DNA of 64,000 bases from Patella vulgata (GCF_932274485.2 NC_065879.2:46920936-46984935), one strand, 5' to 3'. Positions 44,969-56,997 are shown, counted from the stretch's first letter. Program-made: numbers and translations. The notes: generated from the sequence alone by a model not told the origin.

Positions 44969-45190
44969 TTGGGCAGACCGTATTATATTTTGGGCATTAG
45001 GTAGACATTTGTGAAAATCCATACTTATTACTTTTTGAAGATGAAAATTTTAAAAATGACACCTTTGGGGCTGTCTAATTGATATCTGAAATTTTTTTAA
45101 AAAAAATCCTCAAAAATAAAAAATATACATATTTGGCGGTCTGCCTAATATTTATTAATATAAAACAGTCATTAGGCAGACCAGTGCATA
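44908..45190. repeat. (TA)n tract plus GGTCTGCCTAAT hairpin cluster 1
   Basis: A (TA)n run of about 24 units is followed by the motif GGTCTGCCTAAT, or its complement, at about 44966, 44988, 45132 and 45170. The last two form a stem (GGTCTGCCTAAT / ATTAGGCAGACC) with a loop of about 25 bases. A second cluster lies at 54.2-54.5 kb. Confidence 0.8.
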
Positions 45191-45330
45191 TATATATTTA
45201 TACTTAAAACACAGATGCGACTTTACGAGCAACTTTGCAATCGTACCTTTACACTAGATGCAACAATATTAGACGCACGTGAGGTATTTCATTGAAAGGC
45301 ACGTGCGAGATAATGCCTTTTATATTTTAA

Positions 45331-45679
45331 AGGACAAAATTGGTGCCTGCCATTATCACATATGTGATAGAACTGGTTAAACACGTTCCAAATATTATTT
45401 TATCACAGAGATCATTGCTACGATAGATGTGTAATCAATGTTTAAACAACCGGAAGTGACGAACGCAAAAGGAAAACACGAGTTATCCCTCTATATAACT
45501 CACTGAAGTGACGGGTGATAACAGGTACATGGGCGAATTTTTGCTCACTAATAATTCCGATTGTTGAAGCATTGATTACACCTCTATCGTAGCAATGATC
45601 GATGTGATAAAATAATATTTGGAACGTGTTTAACCAGTTCTATCACATATGTATAAATGACTGGCACCAATATTGTCCT
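45331..45679. mobile_element. MITE with roughly 110 bp inverted arms and TTAA duplication
   Basis: The ends read AGGACAAAATTGGTGCC and, inverted, GGCACCAATATTGTCCT. The arms 45331-45440 and 45570-45679 contain gtgatagaactggttaaaca, 'ttccaaatattattttatca' and 'cattgctacgatagatgtg' and are nearly identical. Flanking TTAA occurs at 45327-45330 and 45680-45683. No coding sequence (349 bp). TTAA targets are used by piggyBac and Kolobok; the ends do not begin CCC, so I do not assign it. A diverged half copy lies near 27510-27600. Confidence 0.85.
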
Positions 45680-45689
45680 TTAATAAATT

Positions 45690-47090
45690 GTTTAATCGTC
45701 TCGAGCTAAAACTTGAATAATATATATAGCTATTATTTATACCGGTGTCTATAACATGATCATTAGGTAGGACAATTTGTATATTATTAGGGAAAACTTA
45801 TATGGAATGTTGGTACGGAAACATTGCTAGGCTCGACTTATGGTGTGGAGCGGGGGGGGGGGGGTATGTGCATTCCCGGAGGGTCTTTTGTCGGGAGCAC
45901 TACTGGTTCAAGCAAGGCACATGTATGGGGAATGAGAGGCGTGGTACAAGGACAGTGAAGGATGTAGGGTCAAACACAATTCAATATATACTTTGATTAC
46001 TTTATTAGTTATATCAAGGGATACTCGAAGGAGCGTTTGGTTATGTCTACGCTAATCGGTGGCACTGTTAAGAGTTGTTAGATGTAAAATAAATCTTGTT
46101 TGCAGCAACAATAAACTTTGCAAACAACATTATACTTTAAAATATAAAATTTATTCAAGAATTTGAAACGAATGCCAACCATCCAAATACATGACCTATG
46201 ACACATGTACAACAAAAATAAACGTTCTTATAAATCGATCATTTAGTCTTAATATATGTTTGAGAAATTTAGAGTAAAATGAAAAATAAAAGCTGTTTTA
46301 ATTCTGACAAAAGTTTCATATTAAAATAGCTAAACGCTAAACCTCAAACTCAGTATCATCCCTTATTCAAAATTACAAACACTAATTAAAATTTAATATT
46401 GTTCCATTTCAGTCAATACATGTAGCTTACTGTGAAAAAATGGATGCCTAATATCCAATAAATATTTAAAAAGGCCTGATTCACAAATGACAAACTAACT
46501 ATAAAAAAAATCGTGTAGAGTGGATTAACAATGAACAACGTTTGAACTGTTCACATATTTACCAAACATAACTGATTAAAAAATTATAATAAAATTTCAA
46601 TCATTGAATAGAAATCACTTAATATACAGTAAAATGTGCTTTTAGACCCACCACCTTCGTCTATGCTAAAGTTCCCAAGAATAGAGCTATATGCCCTTAA
46701 ATCTAATATCATTTTCAAGTTGGTAGAGGTGATAGAAACAAGCCAAGAGTGAGCGTGGTGTTCAACCTACAAATTTTAAGTTAAGGTTTTGGTGTTCAAC
46801 CGACACATATTAATTAAGTTAATCAAGGTTTTGGTGTAGTGAAACTATACACACAAGTTTCACCAATCTGGCTCAATTAAAAATGATTTTATTGAGTAAG
46901 AAATCATCGACTTAATAAAATTGTTTATCTATGCTTAGCCTAAGCATCAAACTATTCGACTGATAAACACCTAACATTATAGTCCAATTTAAAACATTGT
47001 GTCCACATAAAAGCACATACATGTATATTAAAGATGCATTATGTAATAGCCAAATCTGCCTATTCCAGATAATATTTCTACATGCATTAA
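45690..47090. other. gene-poor interval
   Basis: AT-rich with no supported gene or repeat unit. A G-run lies at 45850-45862. Open frames here are short and lack domain signals. Confidence 0.5.
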
Positions 47091-47094
47091 TAAA

Positions 47095-47545
47095 TAATAA
47101 GTCCATTTATTTCGCGCTAATTCCACATATAGTCGTGCTCATAGCGCTACAAAAAACATATAATCACTCTTGCAAATATTTTTCAAATAAGTATGTTTTC
47201 AATCTGGATTTTAAGGAGTCTAATGATGGACTGGGTCGAAGATTTTCAGGTAGCGAGTTCCACATATTGGCAGCAACAACACTAAATGAGCGAGCTCCAA
47301 AGGAGCTTAGTTTATATTTTGGGACGACGAGGTTGTTCTTAGTACTTGATCTTAGATTTTTCGATGACATGTAAGGTACCACCAGTTCTTTCAGATAAGA
47401 TGGCATTTCACAGTATACGCATTGATATGTGAGAGACATCAATTTAAAGTCAATTCTTGCTTGCACTGAAAGCCAGTGAAGTGACCTAAGTGCAGGGGTG
47501 ATACGGTCTCTCAGGGGAGTTCGTGTAAATGTTATATAAATCACT
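47095..47545 (-). mobile_element. CR1-type LINE C-terminal fragment
   Basis: The minus strand encodes ITPALRSLHWLSVQARIDFK, SLTYQCVYCEMPSYLKELV, then SFGARSFSVVAANMWNSLPE and LKSRLKTYLFEKYL, ending at about 47164. LHWL.V..RI..K......C and the ANMWNSLP...FK..LKT.LF signature are those of CR1/L2 LINE C-termini. The 3' tail includes the 'catagcgct' word common to this group. It continues (47546-47740) into an unrelated repeat. Confidence 0.85.
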
Positions 47546-47740
47546 AGAAGAATGCCCGGCTTCGCTCTGGGGTCATAACCCTGAAACCGGAAGAGGTAGA
47601 CTAACGCCACCTGACCTATGTTACTCCCCGGTCCGAGCTACCCCTGTACCCCAAATTTCAGACTCGGGGCAGACCTAGTGTAGCCGCCAACCCCGAACAG
47701 ACAGACAAACGACAGTCACAAATATTAGTATAGATAGATT
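47546..47740 (+). repeat. dispersed repeat (agaatgcccggcttcgctct ... attagtatagata)
   Basis: It starts actagaagaatgcccggctt and ends caaatattagtatagataga. GC-richer than its surroundings, non-coding, and with a style known from dispersed mollusc repeats. Only one copy lies in the window, so the boundaries are approximate. Confidence 0.45.
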
Positions 47741-48407
47741 AATAATTAGACATTTATTAACATCCCAAGACCGTAATTAACACTCGATGTTATCGGATGC
47801 TCGAGATTTTCAATGGATTTATTAACAATTGGGAGGTAGTGATTTGGTTAAAAAGAAAAATGATAATCGACTCTGCTCTTCTCCAAAAAGCCCCAACGGC
47901 GCTAAGTTGATTGAATTTTCAAGACATTCTCTTTTCATTATCTAGTTTTTTTAAACTATAATAGCGAGGACTGTCAGCTCTTTATCTATCCAGTGTTTAA
48001 GAGCTTTTGGCGCTTTCAGTCTTTATGTCTTTCTTTCATCAAGTAATTTCACGTGTGTTTTTTTTTTCATAAGCGTCGGTTTCTGAAAGGTACTTCAACG
48101 CACCGAAAAGTTGTTTGTTTTCTTTTATAAACTTGATTATTTCCTTCTTGCCTGAAAGAAAGAAATAATTTGCAATAAATAAGCAGTTACCATGCAAGAC
48201 ACACACACACACACATATTTTGCAAGAGATGGACGGAGAACTTTAGGGTTCATCCTCTAATTGTCCCAATTCTTCACATCGAATTTGTAAAAAACAAAAT
48301 CCTATGAAACTGAAAGTTCTATCTATTCTCAACGTTTTCGGAAAATGTGGCCACTTAATAAAACTCTGAATATTGATAAGGTCCGTCCTCTCAAGATCCA
48401 AATGCTT

Positions 48408-48690
48408 TGGGAGTTGGGTGGCCAAATGGTTAGCATGTGCGCGCTGTATCACAAGGTCTGTCATTGAGTCAACTGGCTTGGTTTCGATTCCTCGGTTGTA
48501 CGTGACAAGGAGTAGGATCGCCTGTCCAACCTCTTGGGTTTCTCCGGGTCCTCCCACTGCTAAAGACCCCCACGCGCAAGCGAATTATTGAAATAAAATT
48601 GAACCATTTGTTAGTCCCGAAATGACCTTAATTGTGTCAAGTGGAGTTAAACCCAATCTATCTCTCCCCCTCTCTCTCTCTCTCTCAAAT
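48408..48690 (+). mobile_element. SINE-2, best full-length copy
   Basis: Head gggtggccaaatggttagca (A-box-like), B-box-like ggtttcgattcctcgg 70 bases on, then gtacgtgacaaggagtagga, cgcctgtccaacctcttggg, cctcccactgctaaagaccc, gaattattgaaataaaattg, agtggagttaaacccaatct and a (CT)n tail. Reference copy for the family in this window. Confidence 0.88.
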
Positions 48691-48699
48691 GCGTTACAC

Positions 48700-50156
48700 C
48701 AAATTTGACAGTTGGAATTAGGTCATCATGTCATATAAATGCTGAATAGTGTCCTTTTTGGTCAAGGCTATTGCATATATACATGGAAAAATGAACGAAT
48801 ACGTCAATACTGCATGATTAGTACAAAATTAATTAACTCCAAAAATCATTGTAAATGTAAACATCTTTTTTCTGTCGTATCAATCAATGAATTAATGTGA
48901 ATCAGATTTCCAGATTTTATGTGAAATTAGCTGTTGAAAATAAAAACATTTCTGTGAATTGATGAGTAATTTGTACGTTATATAGCTCCGTGTAAACCAT
49001 TCAAATGACCACTTTTTGCAGCAGTAATCGATTTGGAAAGGACTAATCAAATACATGACGTAAATATGTAGGTATTGAGGTCAGAAGTCAGTTTACTGGA
49101 CATTAAATTACTAACTCTACATGCCAAGACTTAAATTGCCAATGTAAGAAATCTGAGCTTTTGTATCTTTAACAATTTCTCAGTTGAAATGGAGTTTATC
49201 AGGACTTATATATTGTGAAATTTTATTTCGCCACAAAATGATTAGCCACAACAAAACGATATGTATAGGGGAGACCGGGGCACATTGAACATATGAGTAC
49301 GTTAAACCACCATTGATATTTTAATACTAGGTAACCCAAGACTACACAGAAGTGAGATAACTTCTTACTGATTTTTAGACCTATTTCTCCGTCAATAAGC
49401 AGTAGCAACATGCTGTCAATTATTTTTTAGGCAATCGTTTTTTCAAAAGAGTGCTTAAAAGTGAAAATTCACTACTTTCACTTATCATTTTCCATAAATA
49501 TATGTTAACTGCTACGCCTAGGAAATTCTTGTACTTGCAACCAATTCATATGTCTAATCTTCAATCCAGATAAACAAGAGCTTGATCCATTTTGATTTTT
49601 TTATTAAAAATTTGATCATAAAACTGTGATGTAGCAGATTGAATTGAACCACTGTCACTGGGGTACGTTTAACCAATGGTTCACTGTACCCAAGTCCATT
49701 ATAGTCTCATTTGATAATTTGTAATGTCTTTGAAAATAAAAACAGTAGATTTAGAATATCAGCTGATCCAACTCTGTTACAAAAGGCCTATCGTATAAAA
49801 TGAATTAGGCTAAAACAAACGATCAAAGCCTACCTGATTGCTTGTCAAGTGATTGGATTCATGGATAGGCCTACATACATGTAGCACTAGTTTTCTTTGT
49901 GATGCAGGCTTCAAGCTGGAAATAAATAATAAAAACTATACAACTCCAGCTGACTGGTGTTACTGTTAGATTTATCAAAAGAAAAGTGCCAAACGTAAAC
50001 ACGAGTTTAAAATTGCAGCCTAGATCCAACACACAAACAATGAATAGTGATGGTCTTAACACCCAACACTGCGTAACGACCATATGTTATGGTGACCCAA
50101 AAAGTGAACAGTACAGGTAGACTACATTAGGCCTGTAGATAAATTCCATCTTTTAA
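48700..50156. other. gene-poor interval
   Basis: No supported gene. Near 49266-49310 and 49650-49690 are two related phrases ('gggcacattgaacatatgag' and 'actggggtacgtttaaccaa', 'tggttcactgtaccc') that look like parts of a dispersed repeat. Otherwise unique AT-rich sequence. Confidence 0.45.
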
Positions 50157-50164
50157 GTTTTATC

Positions 50165-53100
50165 ATAGATAATACCGTATGATTGCCGACTCGTCTTTAG
50201 GCCTTTACGTGATGTTGCGTTCTGGTTTGTGCGCATATTCTTTTGCGCAGGGGGGGTTGTTTACTTCCGGTCTAGCTTTCGACAGTACGTACGCACAGTG
50301 ACACGCGAAATTGACGTTTTTGAAACTTACGTTTATGAAATTAATAAAATGAACACGTATATAAAAATTATATGAAAAAAAGAACAAGATATCTCCTTCC
50401 AAAATATTTTTAGATTATTGCAAAAGATTAAATAGCTACTGTGTGACGTTAAGTTGAAAAAAGGTTACAAATGGGCAAAAAATGCCTTTTTTTATTCATG
50501 TACCGTACCAATTTACACTAAAATTAGGAAATATTTTTGATATAGAGATAATACTTCAAACAATTTATTTTTATTTTTCTAATACTTCAAAAAAAATGTT
50601 CTACAATTTAATTTGCAGAAGGAAAAAGGTTATATTGCGAGCTAACTAACCCGCACCTCTGTGCCAACACACAGGCCTACGGTATAGGCCTATCTATAGT
50701 ATGATTAATAAAATTAGATGTTGCATTTTATTATCAATTGCATGGTATATTAGAACAGTTTTAAAAATCTTGTTTATATTCAAATGTGCATTTTTTTTTA
50801 ATAAATTCAGCTTTGTTTGTATACTTTAGTTGATAAAGATGTAAATATCCCTACAAAATTCTTTTCCAATCTAGGCCTAATTAATAATTTTAGAAAATGG
50901 CCATTTATTTATTTTAAGTCCCTCTGTCATTTAATTGTGTTAATTTTATAAATGCAGCCCCCCCCCCCCAAAAAAAAAAAAAAAAAAAATACACACATAC
51001 TTTTTTTTCAGCTTGCACCCCACCCCAATGTAAGCAATTATTTCATAGTCTTTTTGATCTAGGCTTTGTTGAGAAATTAAATTAGCTTCAGTAGATATAA
51101 CAATTATACATAAGGAAAAAGAAAACACTATTAGTATTAAATAAAAAAGGAATTATTGCTTTAGTTATCAATGAAAAGGAATTTTTGTTCTAAAATAGAT
51201 TCTTCCAGGAATCCTTTACATTAAAAGATTTACAAGAGTTGATAAAGGCAACTTCATCCTTGATATCTGATATTTCAATGTTGGCCACACCAATTTGATT
51301 TCCTGTTCTTCGGGCTTCGATATAAAAATAAATAGCTAATTAAATCATGTGAAAGATGATTTGTTTAAAAATTTGGAACTATAAGCTTTTGAACAGAACA
51401 GCCAAGTACTTTTGGTGCTTAAATAGATGTATGTATTTTTCCAGAAGAACCAAATAAATAAATATAATGAACGTCCATTTCTATAGCGCCAAAATTCCGA
51501 AAAAATTGTGTTCATAGCGCTTGGCAAAACATACCTACACGAAGTCTTTAGCTCTAAGTTATCACTTGTTTGTAACAGATGAGTTTTTAAAAATTGTAAG
51601 GCACTACATTTATCTCATCATGTTGTTTATATGAATATATGATTACGGTATCCAATATCATTCATGTCATTAACATTTAACTTGTTTGCATACTTGACAA
51701 ATTAGCCTATAGATCTAGTCAATTTTTTTTACAGAGTTGCTTCGTGTAACCGGGGTAAATTATTTACATGCAGTAATTAACAAGACTGTTTTGTTAGGGT
51801 TTTTTTAAAAAAAAAAAAAAAAATTAAAACACGTCATCCAAGCGAGAACCAAAATATATTTCTTTATGTCTTAAATTAAAATAATACAATAACAAATAAC
51901 ATAAATTTGAAGGGGAATTATGTAAGATTTAGATAAAGAGCTGATCATTCTTGCTATTAACTATAACATTTAAAAAATAGATAATGCAAATTGAATATAT
52001 TGAAAATTTACCACCATACCGTTCTAATCTATTTAAAATCTGAGCAATCAGAAGGCATCGAGAGTTGATTATGGTCTTTTCATGTTAATAAATGTCTAAT
52101 TGATAATTTACATAACATTAAGGCCCAAAGAAAGAGCTGCAATAAGCAGATTTAGCTCTTACATCATGCCTGTTTAACATTTAAAAACGCATCTTTAATT
52201 AACAATACTTTTATGATAAATTAATAAATGTATTATTAAATAAAGCGATCAGACAATGTTAATGTTACATAATTGGATGAATAATTATATAATTTATAGG
52301 CACCTTATTAGATTGAAATACCAACTCTTTCTTCCTCAACTGATAAGATTAAATTATTTAAATCAAAAAATGCAATAGCCTAATATTATTGTTAAGATTA
52401 ACTTATTTAATTGAAACAAAAATTGTAGGTTATATTTTTAATGATGAATTTAATTACATGGAACAGTAAACCCATATTCTTAAATATCGACCGGCAGCTA
52501 TTTTTAAATATTAATTTTTCTCCAGAACCGTGTTATTTCCTAAAAAGCCATACATCTCAGCATTGTAAAAAAACCAACCTTATCAATATCGGAGCAAAAT
52601 TGACGGAATTCTGTAACACCAACTGGCAGATCCCTTTTTCGCGAAAATTGGTCATTTGGCTTCAATTCTCAACCTATTTAACCATCAACATAACCATACA
52701 AACACATTACACATAGCTTGAATGGTTTATTTTCTGATGTTTGAAATACATAAAATTAAATAATTATGCTTAATTCAACTATACAAAATTAAAATCAATA
52801 ATGATATAATACAATCAAACAATTTAAACCAAATCCCTTGTTGAGTATTAAAATAAAACAAATAAAATAATGAAAATAATAATATCCCCTCCCCCCCAAA
52901 AAAAATGAAAAAAAAATAAATAAATAAAATATAAATAAATAGATACATAAAATAAAATACTTTATCAATATATTAATGTCTAGTGTCTCAATATTTATAC
53001 CCCCTCCCCCCCCCCCACCCACACACACACAATATGAAAAGAAGTAAATAACATAAATAAAACATACAATTATTTATCAGTATCACAATAAATCAACATG

Positions 53101-53707
53101 AAATATATTTGCTTCACAAGCTGGCACTCCCCTAGGCCCCTAGGTAGCAAACAAAAGACGGGTACCAGTACAGTTCTGCTGAAAATACAAACGATTTTTT
53201 AAAAAATTGTGTAATTAGGGCCTAAAAGCTTATATATAGCCAACACAGCAATGTTATTATTCATACCAAACTGTATTTTATATATTTACGATTTATTAAT
53301 GATCTTCAAGTATTATTTTACAAATTAATGAATTGAAAACTCTATTTTGCCGATTTTTAAAAGTAGGTCAAAGCTGTCAAACTTTGCCTTACCTGGGCAA
53401 CACACGTGTCGAGATTTTCATGAAATGTAATACTTATTTATAATACAATATCATATCAAAATTATAAGATATTCATTTTTATTCTTACCTCGAACATTGC
53501 TTCTATTTCTCGTTTCCATTTAACCAGATGATGCCACATTTAACACTACAAGAAAGCGCTAAATAAAAATATCGCTACTGGGCCTATAGTAATCAAACAG
53601 CGAGAACAGAAGACCGGAAGTGATCAACCACCTTTCTCGCCGTTTCACGAATTTCGCAACATAACGTCGAGAATTCATGAGTCGGCAATCATACGGTATT
53701 ATCTATG
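50165..53707. mobile_element. putative 3.5 kb TIR transposon with 8 bp target duplication
   Basis: The left end 50165-50192 starts ATAGATAATACCG and continues to GATTGCCGACTC. The right end (53679-53706, complement) is identical over these 28 bases. Beyond that the arms stay loosely alike for about 100 bases, with 'atgttgcg' and 'acttccggtct' in the same order. Direct copies of GTTTTATC flank it at 50157-50164 and 53708-53715 (one extra base at the right junction). The inside is AT-rich with no transposase, and 50950-51010 and 52850-53035 hold C- and A-runs. An 8 bp duplication would fit hAT or P, but the ends are not typical hAT. Confidence 0.65.
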
Positions 53708-53863
53708 GTTTTATCAAGGCCAAGTCTAAGTGAGCCCCATTGGCATTAGATCTAGGCCTATCATTCTGGCTAAAATAAAGACTAATCCATACTCAATTAT
53801 AGTCATTTGATTTAGTTTATTTACTTAAAATTCTTTCGGTATTCGAAATAATAATAATTTTAC

Positions 53864-54016
53864 TTACCATCCGTTCTCCATACTGTAGATCGATGGTGCC
53901 ATTTTCCACAACCAAAAATGCAAACCAAAAGTCCCGAAAGTTCCCGGGTAGAGAGGAGGTTGACACCTGCCGTTTACGTCATCGAAACATTGACGTCATC
54001 GGGACGTTGACGTCAT
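53864..54016 (-). promoter_or_regulatory. triple CRE cluster with candidate first exon
   Basis: TTACGTCA at 53974-53981, TGACGTCA at 53991-53998 and TGACGTCA at 54008-54015 are spaced 17 bp apart, as expected for CREB/ATF sites. About 60 bases on, in the minus direction, comes ATGGCACCATCGATC (ATG near 53899) leading to a good donor, GGATG followed by gtaagt, near 53869. It could be a first exon of a minus-strand transcript (peptide MAPSIYSMENG), perhaps of the DNER-like gene, or chance. No acceptor keeping the frame open was found nearby. Confidence 0.3.
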
Positions 54017-54204
54017 ATACTCGTGAATGTTTCAATATTAATGACCTCTCACGTCGAAACGAGAATTTTGACAGTAACAAAATGACAAAATATTATTTTC
54101 GAAATTAATAAAAAATACGAAACAAATTTGTTATCAAAATTAAAAGCAATGTTTCCTGAATTAAAAAATAAAAAAAAAATATAGACATTCATATGTTTTT
54201 AGAA

Positions 54205-54503
54205 AACTGTTCAGGGTTAAAGCCTCTCTGCCTAATGCCCATAATAATAGATAAAGAAATATACCTATGTCAAAACTTAAGAATAAAAAATAAATTTTAT
54301 TAATTTTCTTTCTTTAAATCCAGATACCCAAAATTACTGTGGGAGGCAACTAAAATCTATTCCAAGTACAGAAATGTGATTTCTCACTTTTTAGCATGTA
54401 AAATTCATCAGTTAAAATATTAGGCAGACCGGTTTTTGTCTGCCTAATCCATCGGTCTGCTTAATGGCTATATATATGTATTTATGGTCTGCCTAATGCC
54501 CAC

Positions 54504-54540
<37 letters not shown>
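54205..54540. repeat. GGTCTGCCTAAT hairpin cluster 2, plus (TA)n
   Basis: The motif or its complement occurs at about 54222, 54428, 54448, 54463 (variant GGTCTGCTTAAT) and 54486. ATTAGGCAGACC at 54428 and GTCTGCCTAAT at 54448 form a tight hairpin. A (TA)n tract follows at 54508-54540, directly before a PLE terminal repeat. Confidence 0.8.
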
Positions 54541-54542
<2 letters not shown>

Positions 54543-54549
54543 AGAAATA

Positions 54550-56990
54550 TTAGCACAGCCGTAAAGCTGCACTACTTTGTTTCACGGTAAACGATGAAAC
54601 GATAAAAGGTATGCCGAGACAAACTGATTTCAACACTGGTTTAATAACATTAATTTTAACATTTTAAAGTACTTTTCGTCCGTCTTGGGACTATTCATAA
54701 ATAATGTCATTGTATAAAGATGGACAGTATAGTATATTTATACATATTTACATAGTAACACTGTGGTTTTAATTGGCTATAGTTACCATTGTCTATGGTT
54801 ACATAGTAAATCGTTAACTAATAGAAAAATGTACACACATGTGTTAATCTGTAGTATATGGGTTCAATTTAGGAACAATGAGATAATCATGGGATAGATT
54901 TAAGAAAATTAATGAAGCTGATGGCCAATTGTTACTTATTGACTATTAAGTCGAGGGACGTATTTTTTTTTTAATAAACTGGGTTTCCATTAATTTCCTT
55001 TTCGTGGTGTCATCGACTTTCATTTTATAAAAAGGGAAAATTTGGAATTTTACTTGTAGGTGTTGTGCACATTTAAAGATATGTCTATTTACAAATAAGG
55101 GCCCATTTTCAATATTACAATCCCGTCGATGGTTGCGTACTCTATCCCGTAGATGCGTGGACGTCTCCCCTATGTAGAAATTTAGACACCCATTGCAAGT
55201 CAAGACATATGAGATTTTTTGTGTCACAATTCATATTGTCGTTGACACAAAACTTATGAAAATTATTTGTTATTTGGCATAATATGGTCGCAACATTTAC
55301 ATCGAAGTTCCGGGCATTTAGTTACATAAAAGCCGGTCCTTGTGATAGATGAATTCAATTTTGCTTTGGTTAGAAGGCGTTTCAGATTAGGTGGCTGTCT
55401 TTGTGATTTAATGAATTGAACATTATCAAATTTCGTTCTGAGGTTGTCGTTTGATGCCAGGAGTGACCTGCTCTCGTACACTGTTTTAAAGAAGTTGGGA
55501 TGTTGGGGGTTATGAGTAGCGACAAAGGTAATGATATTATCCGAACTGTCTTTTGCTTTAGTAGCCCTCAGTGTTTGGATATCAATTGCCAAAGCCTTAT
55601 TTATCCCAACTTCTATTACCCCGACGGGGTAATACTGTTTCAATAAATTTCTTTTTTGCTCACCTAATCTGACAACCCTGAGATCTTCATCTATCACAAT
55701 GGTGCATATTTTTCTAGCTAAAGAAAAGGGTATATTATTTTTGGTATGGCGTGGGTGACATGATTTATATGAAAGATAGTTTTTGGTATCTGTTTCTTTA
55801 GAATACATATCCGTTAAAAGGAGTTCTCCCCTTCGTTTCACTAGAACGTCCAAAAATGCGATTTGCAGATCGTTCGTTTCAATTGTGAATTTGATATTTA
55901 GATCTAAATCATTCATTATTTTTTGCAAATCTGCAATGTTGCCAAATTCGTTCATTCCAAATACAGAATATATCGTCTAGGAATCGTTTCGACTGATATT
56001 CTAAATATAATCTGTAATCTACGCCATGTTCACTTTCTACAATTGAGTATAGTTTTTCCTCAAGGAATCCCATTGTTAAATTACTTAATTGTGGTGCCGC
56101 CTTGGTACCCATCGCTATACTAAGAATCTGTTTGTAATTTGTTTCGCCAATTGTGTAAAAGTGTTGTTAGTCAGGATGATTCTTATAGCTTTGAGGGTGA
56201 AGTTGTTTGAAACTCTCCCATGACTGCATTCAAGATGTTTATCCAACCAATATTCTATGGCCTTAAAGCATAGGTCATGGGAAATGTTGCCATACATATT
56301 ACAAACATCCATGGTGACGAAAACGTCGCCATCGTTCAGATTTTGGGGCAATCTATTAATAAAATCTATGTCATCCCGAATAACAGATTTTACATTTGGC
56401 ACGTACGGCCTAAGTAAGATATCAATAAGATTTGATAGTCTATTAGTAGGGCAGCACGGACCGACAATTATTGGTCTGAATTGGAGATCGCCTGGATGGA
56501 AAACACTGATGAATTCGGCATTTTGGTGTTTAAAAGACTCCTTGATCATCTTGGATTTATGAATTTTTGGAAGACCATAAAACTGACTTGTTTTATACTC
56601 GAATTTTCGGAGATAATCCTGTTCTTTGTCCGTCAGTTCGTTTTTGTGATCTTGGATTAAGGCGTTTATTAATCCCATTGTTCTTTTATCATGGTTCAAA
56701 TCTATGGTTGTATAAACCCGTTTGTCGTCAAGTATTTTAAGGACGTTTCTCTCATAATATTCCGCATCCATGATAACAATGGCAGCTCCTTTATCGCTTT
56801 CTTTAATAACGATAGTATTGTTAGATTTTAAGGAATTTAAAGCACACTGTTCCTCCTTCGACACATTTGATTTTGCATTGCGTTTGATAGGGAGTGGCAA
56901 CTTGGTTAAATAGTCGATGAAATTGTCCAGCGCCACGTCCTTGATATATATATTGTTTTCAAATATATTATCCAAAACTATGTAGTGGGT
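54550..56990 (-). mobile_element. Penelope-like retroelement PLE-D (RT plus GIY-YIG)
   Basis: The terminal repeat is at 54550-54990 (same family as 2240-3068). On the minus strand: N-terminal segment (VIKESDKGAAIVIMDAEYYE), YGLPKIHKSK, RPIIVGPCCPTNRLSNLIDI, VTMDVCNMYGNISHD (motif A), GTKAAPQLSNLTMGFLEEKL (motif B), RFLDDIFCIW (motif C), then SYKSCHPRHTKNNIPFSLAR, and a GIY-YIG nuclease at 54946-55227 (YVLTCNGCLNFYIGETSTHL, RVRNHRRD). This is the canonical Penelope order. The coding region lies in a few frames and lacks the usual N-terminal extension, so it is 5'-truncated. A 23 bp tandem (aaactaaaatgtgataaata) marks the truncated end at 56998-57050. Moderately young. Confidence 0.92.
54665..54712 (-). 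ncRNA. degenerate hammerhead-like motif in the PLE-D terminal repeat
   Basis: On the sense (minus) strand: ACAUU and AAUGU can pair as stem I, GUCC and GGAC as stem II around CAAGAC, then GAAA, then a short stem III (AAG/CUU, loop UA). The first core block reads UUUAUGA and not CUGANGA, so at least one essential base is lost. The same sequence occurs in the copy at 2344-2386. Best read as a shared remnant of the PLE hammerhead. Confidence 0.45.
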
Positions 56991-56997
56991 TTATATA

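Noticed and set aside
45331-45679. piggyBac assignment for the TTAA-flanked MITE
   Set aside because: The ends do not begin with the CCC-type triplet usual for piggyBac; TTAA alone is not sufficient.
53486-53640. ATG-containing segment (MWHHLVKWKREIEAMFE) before a gtaag donor on the minus strand
   Set aside because: It lies inside the inverted arm of the 50.2-53.7 kb element and none of the available acceptors gives an open frame from the 53.9 kb candidate exon.
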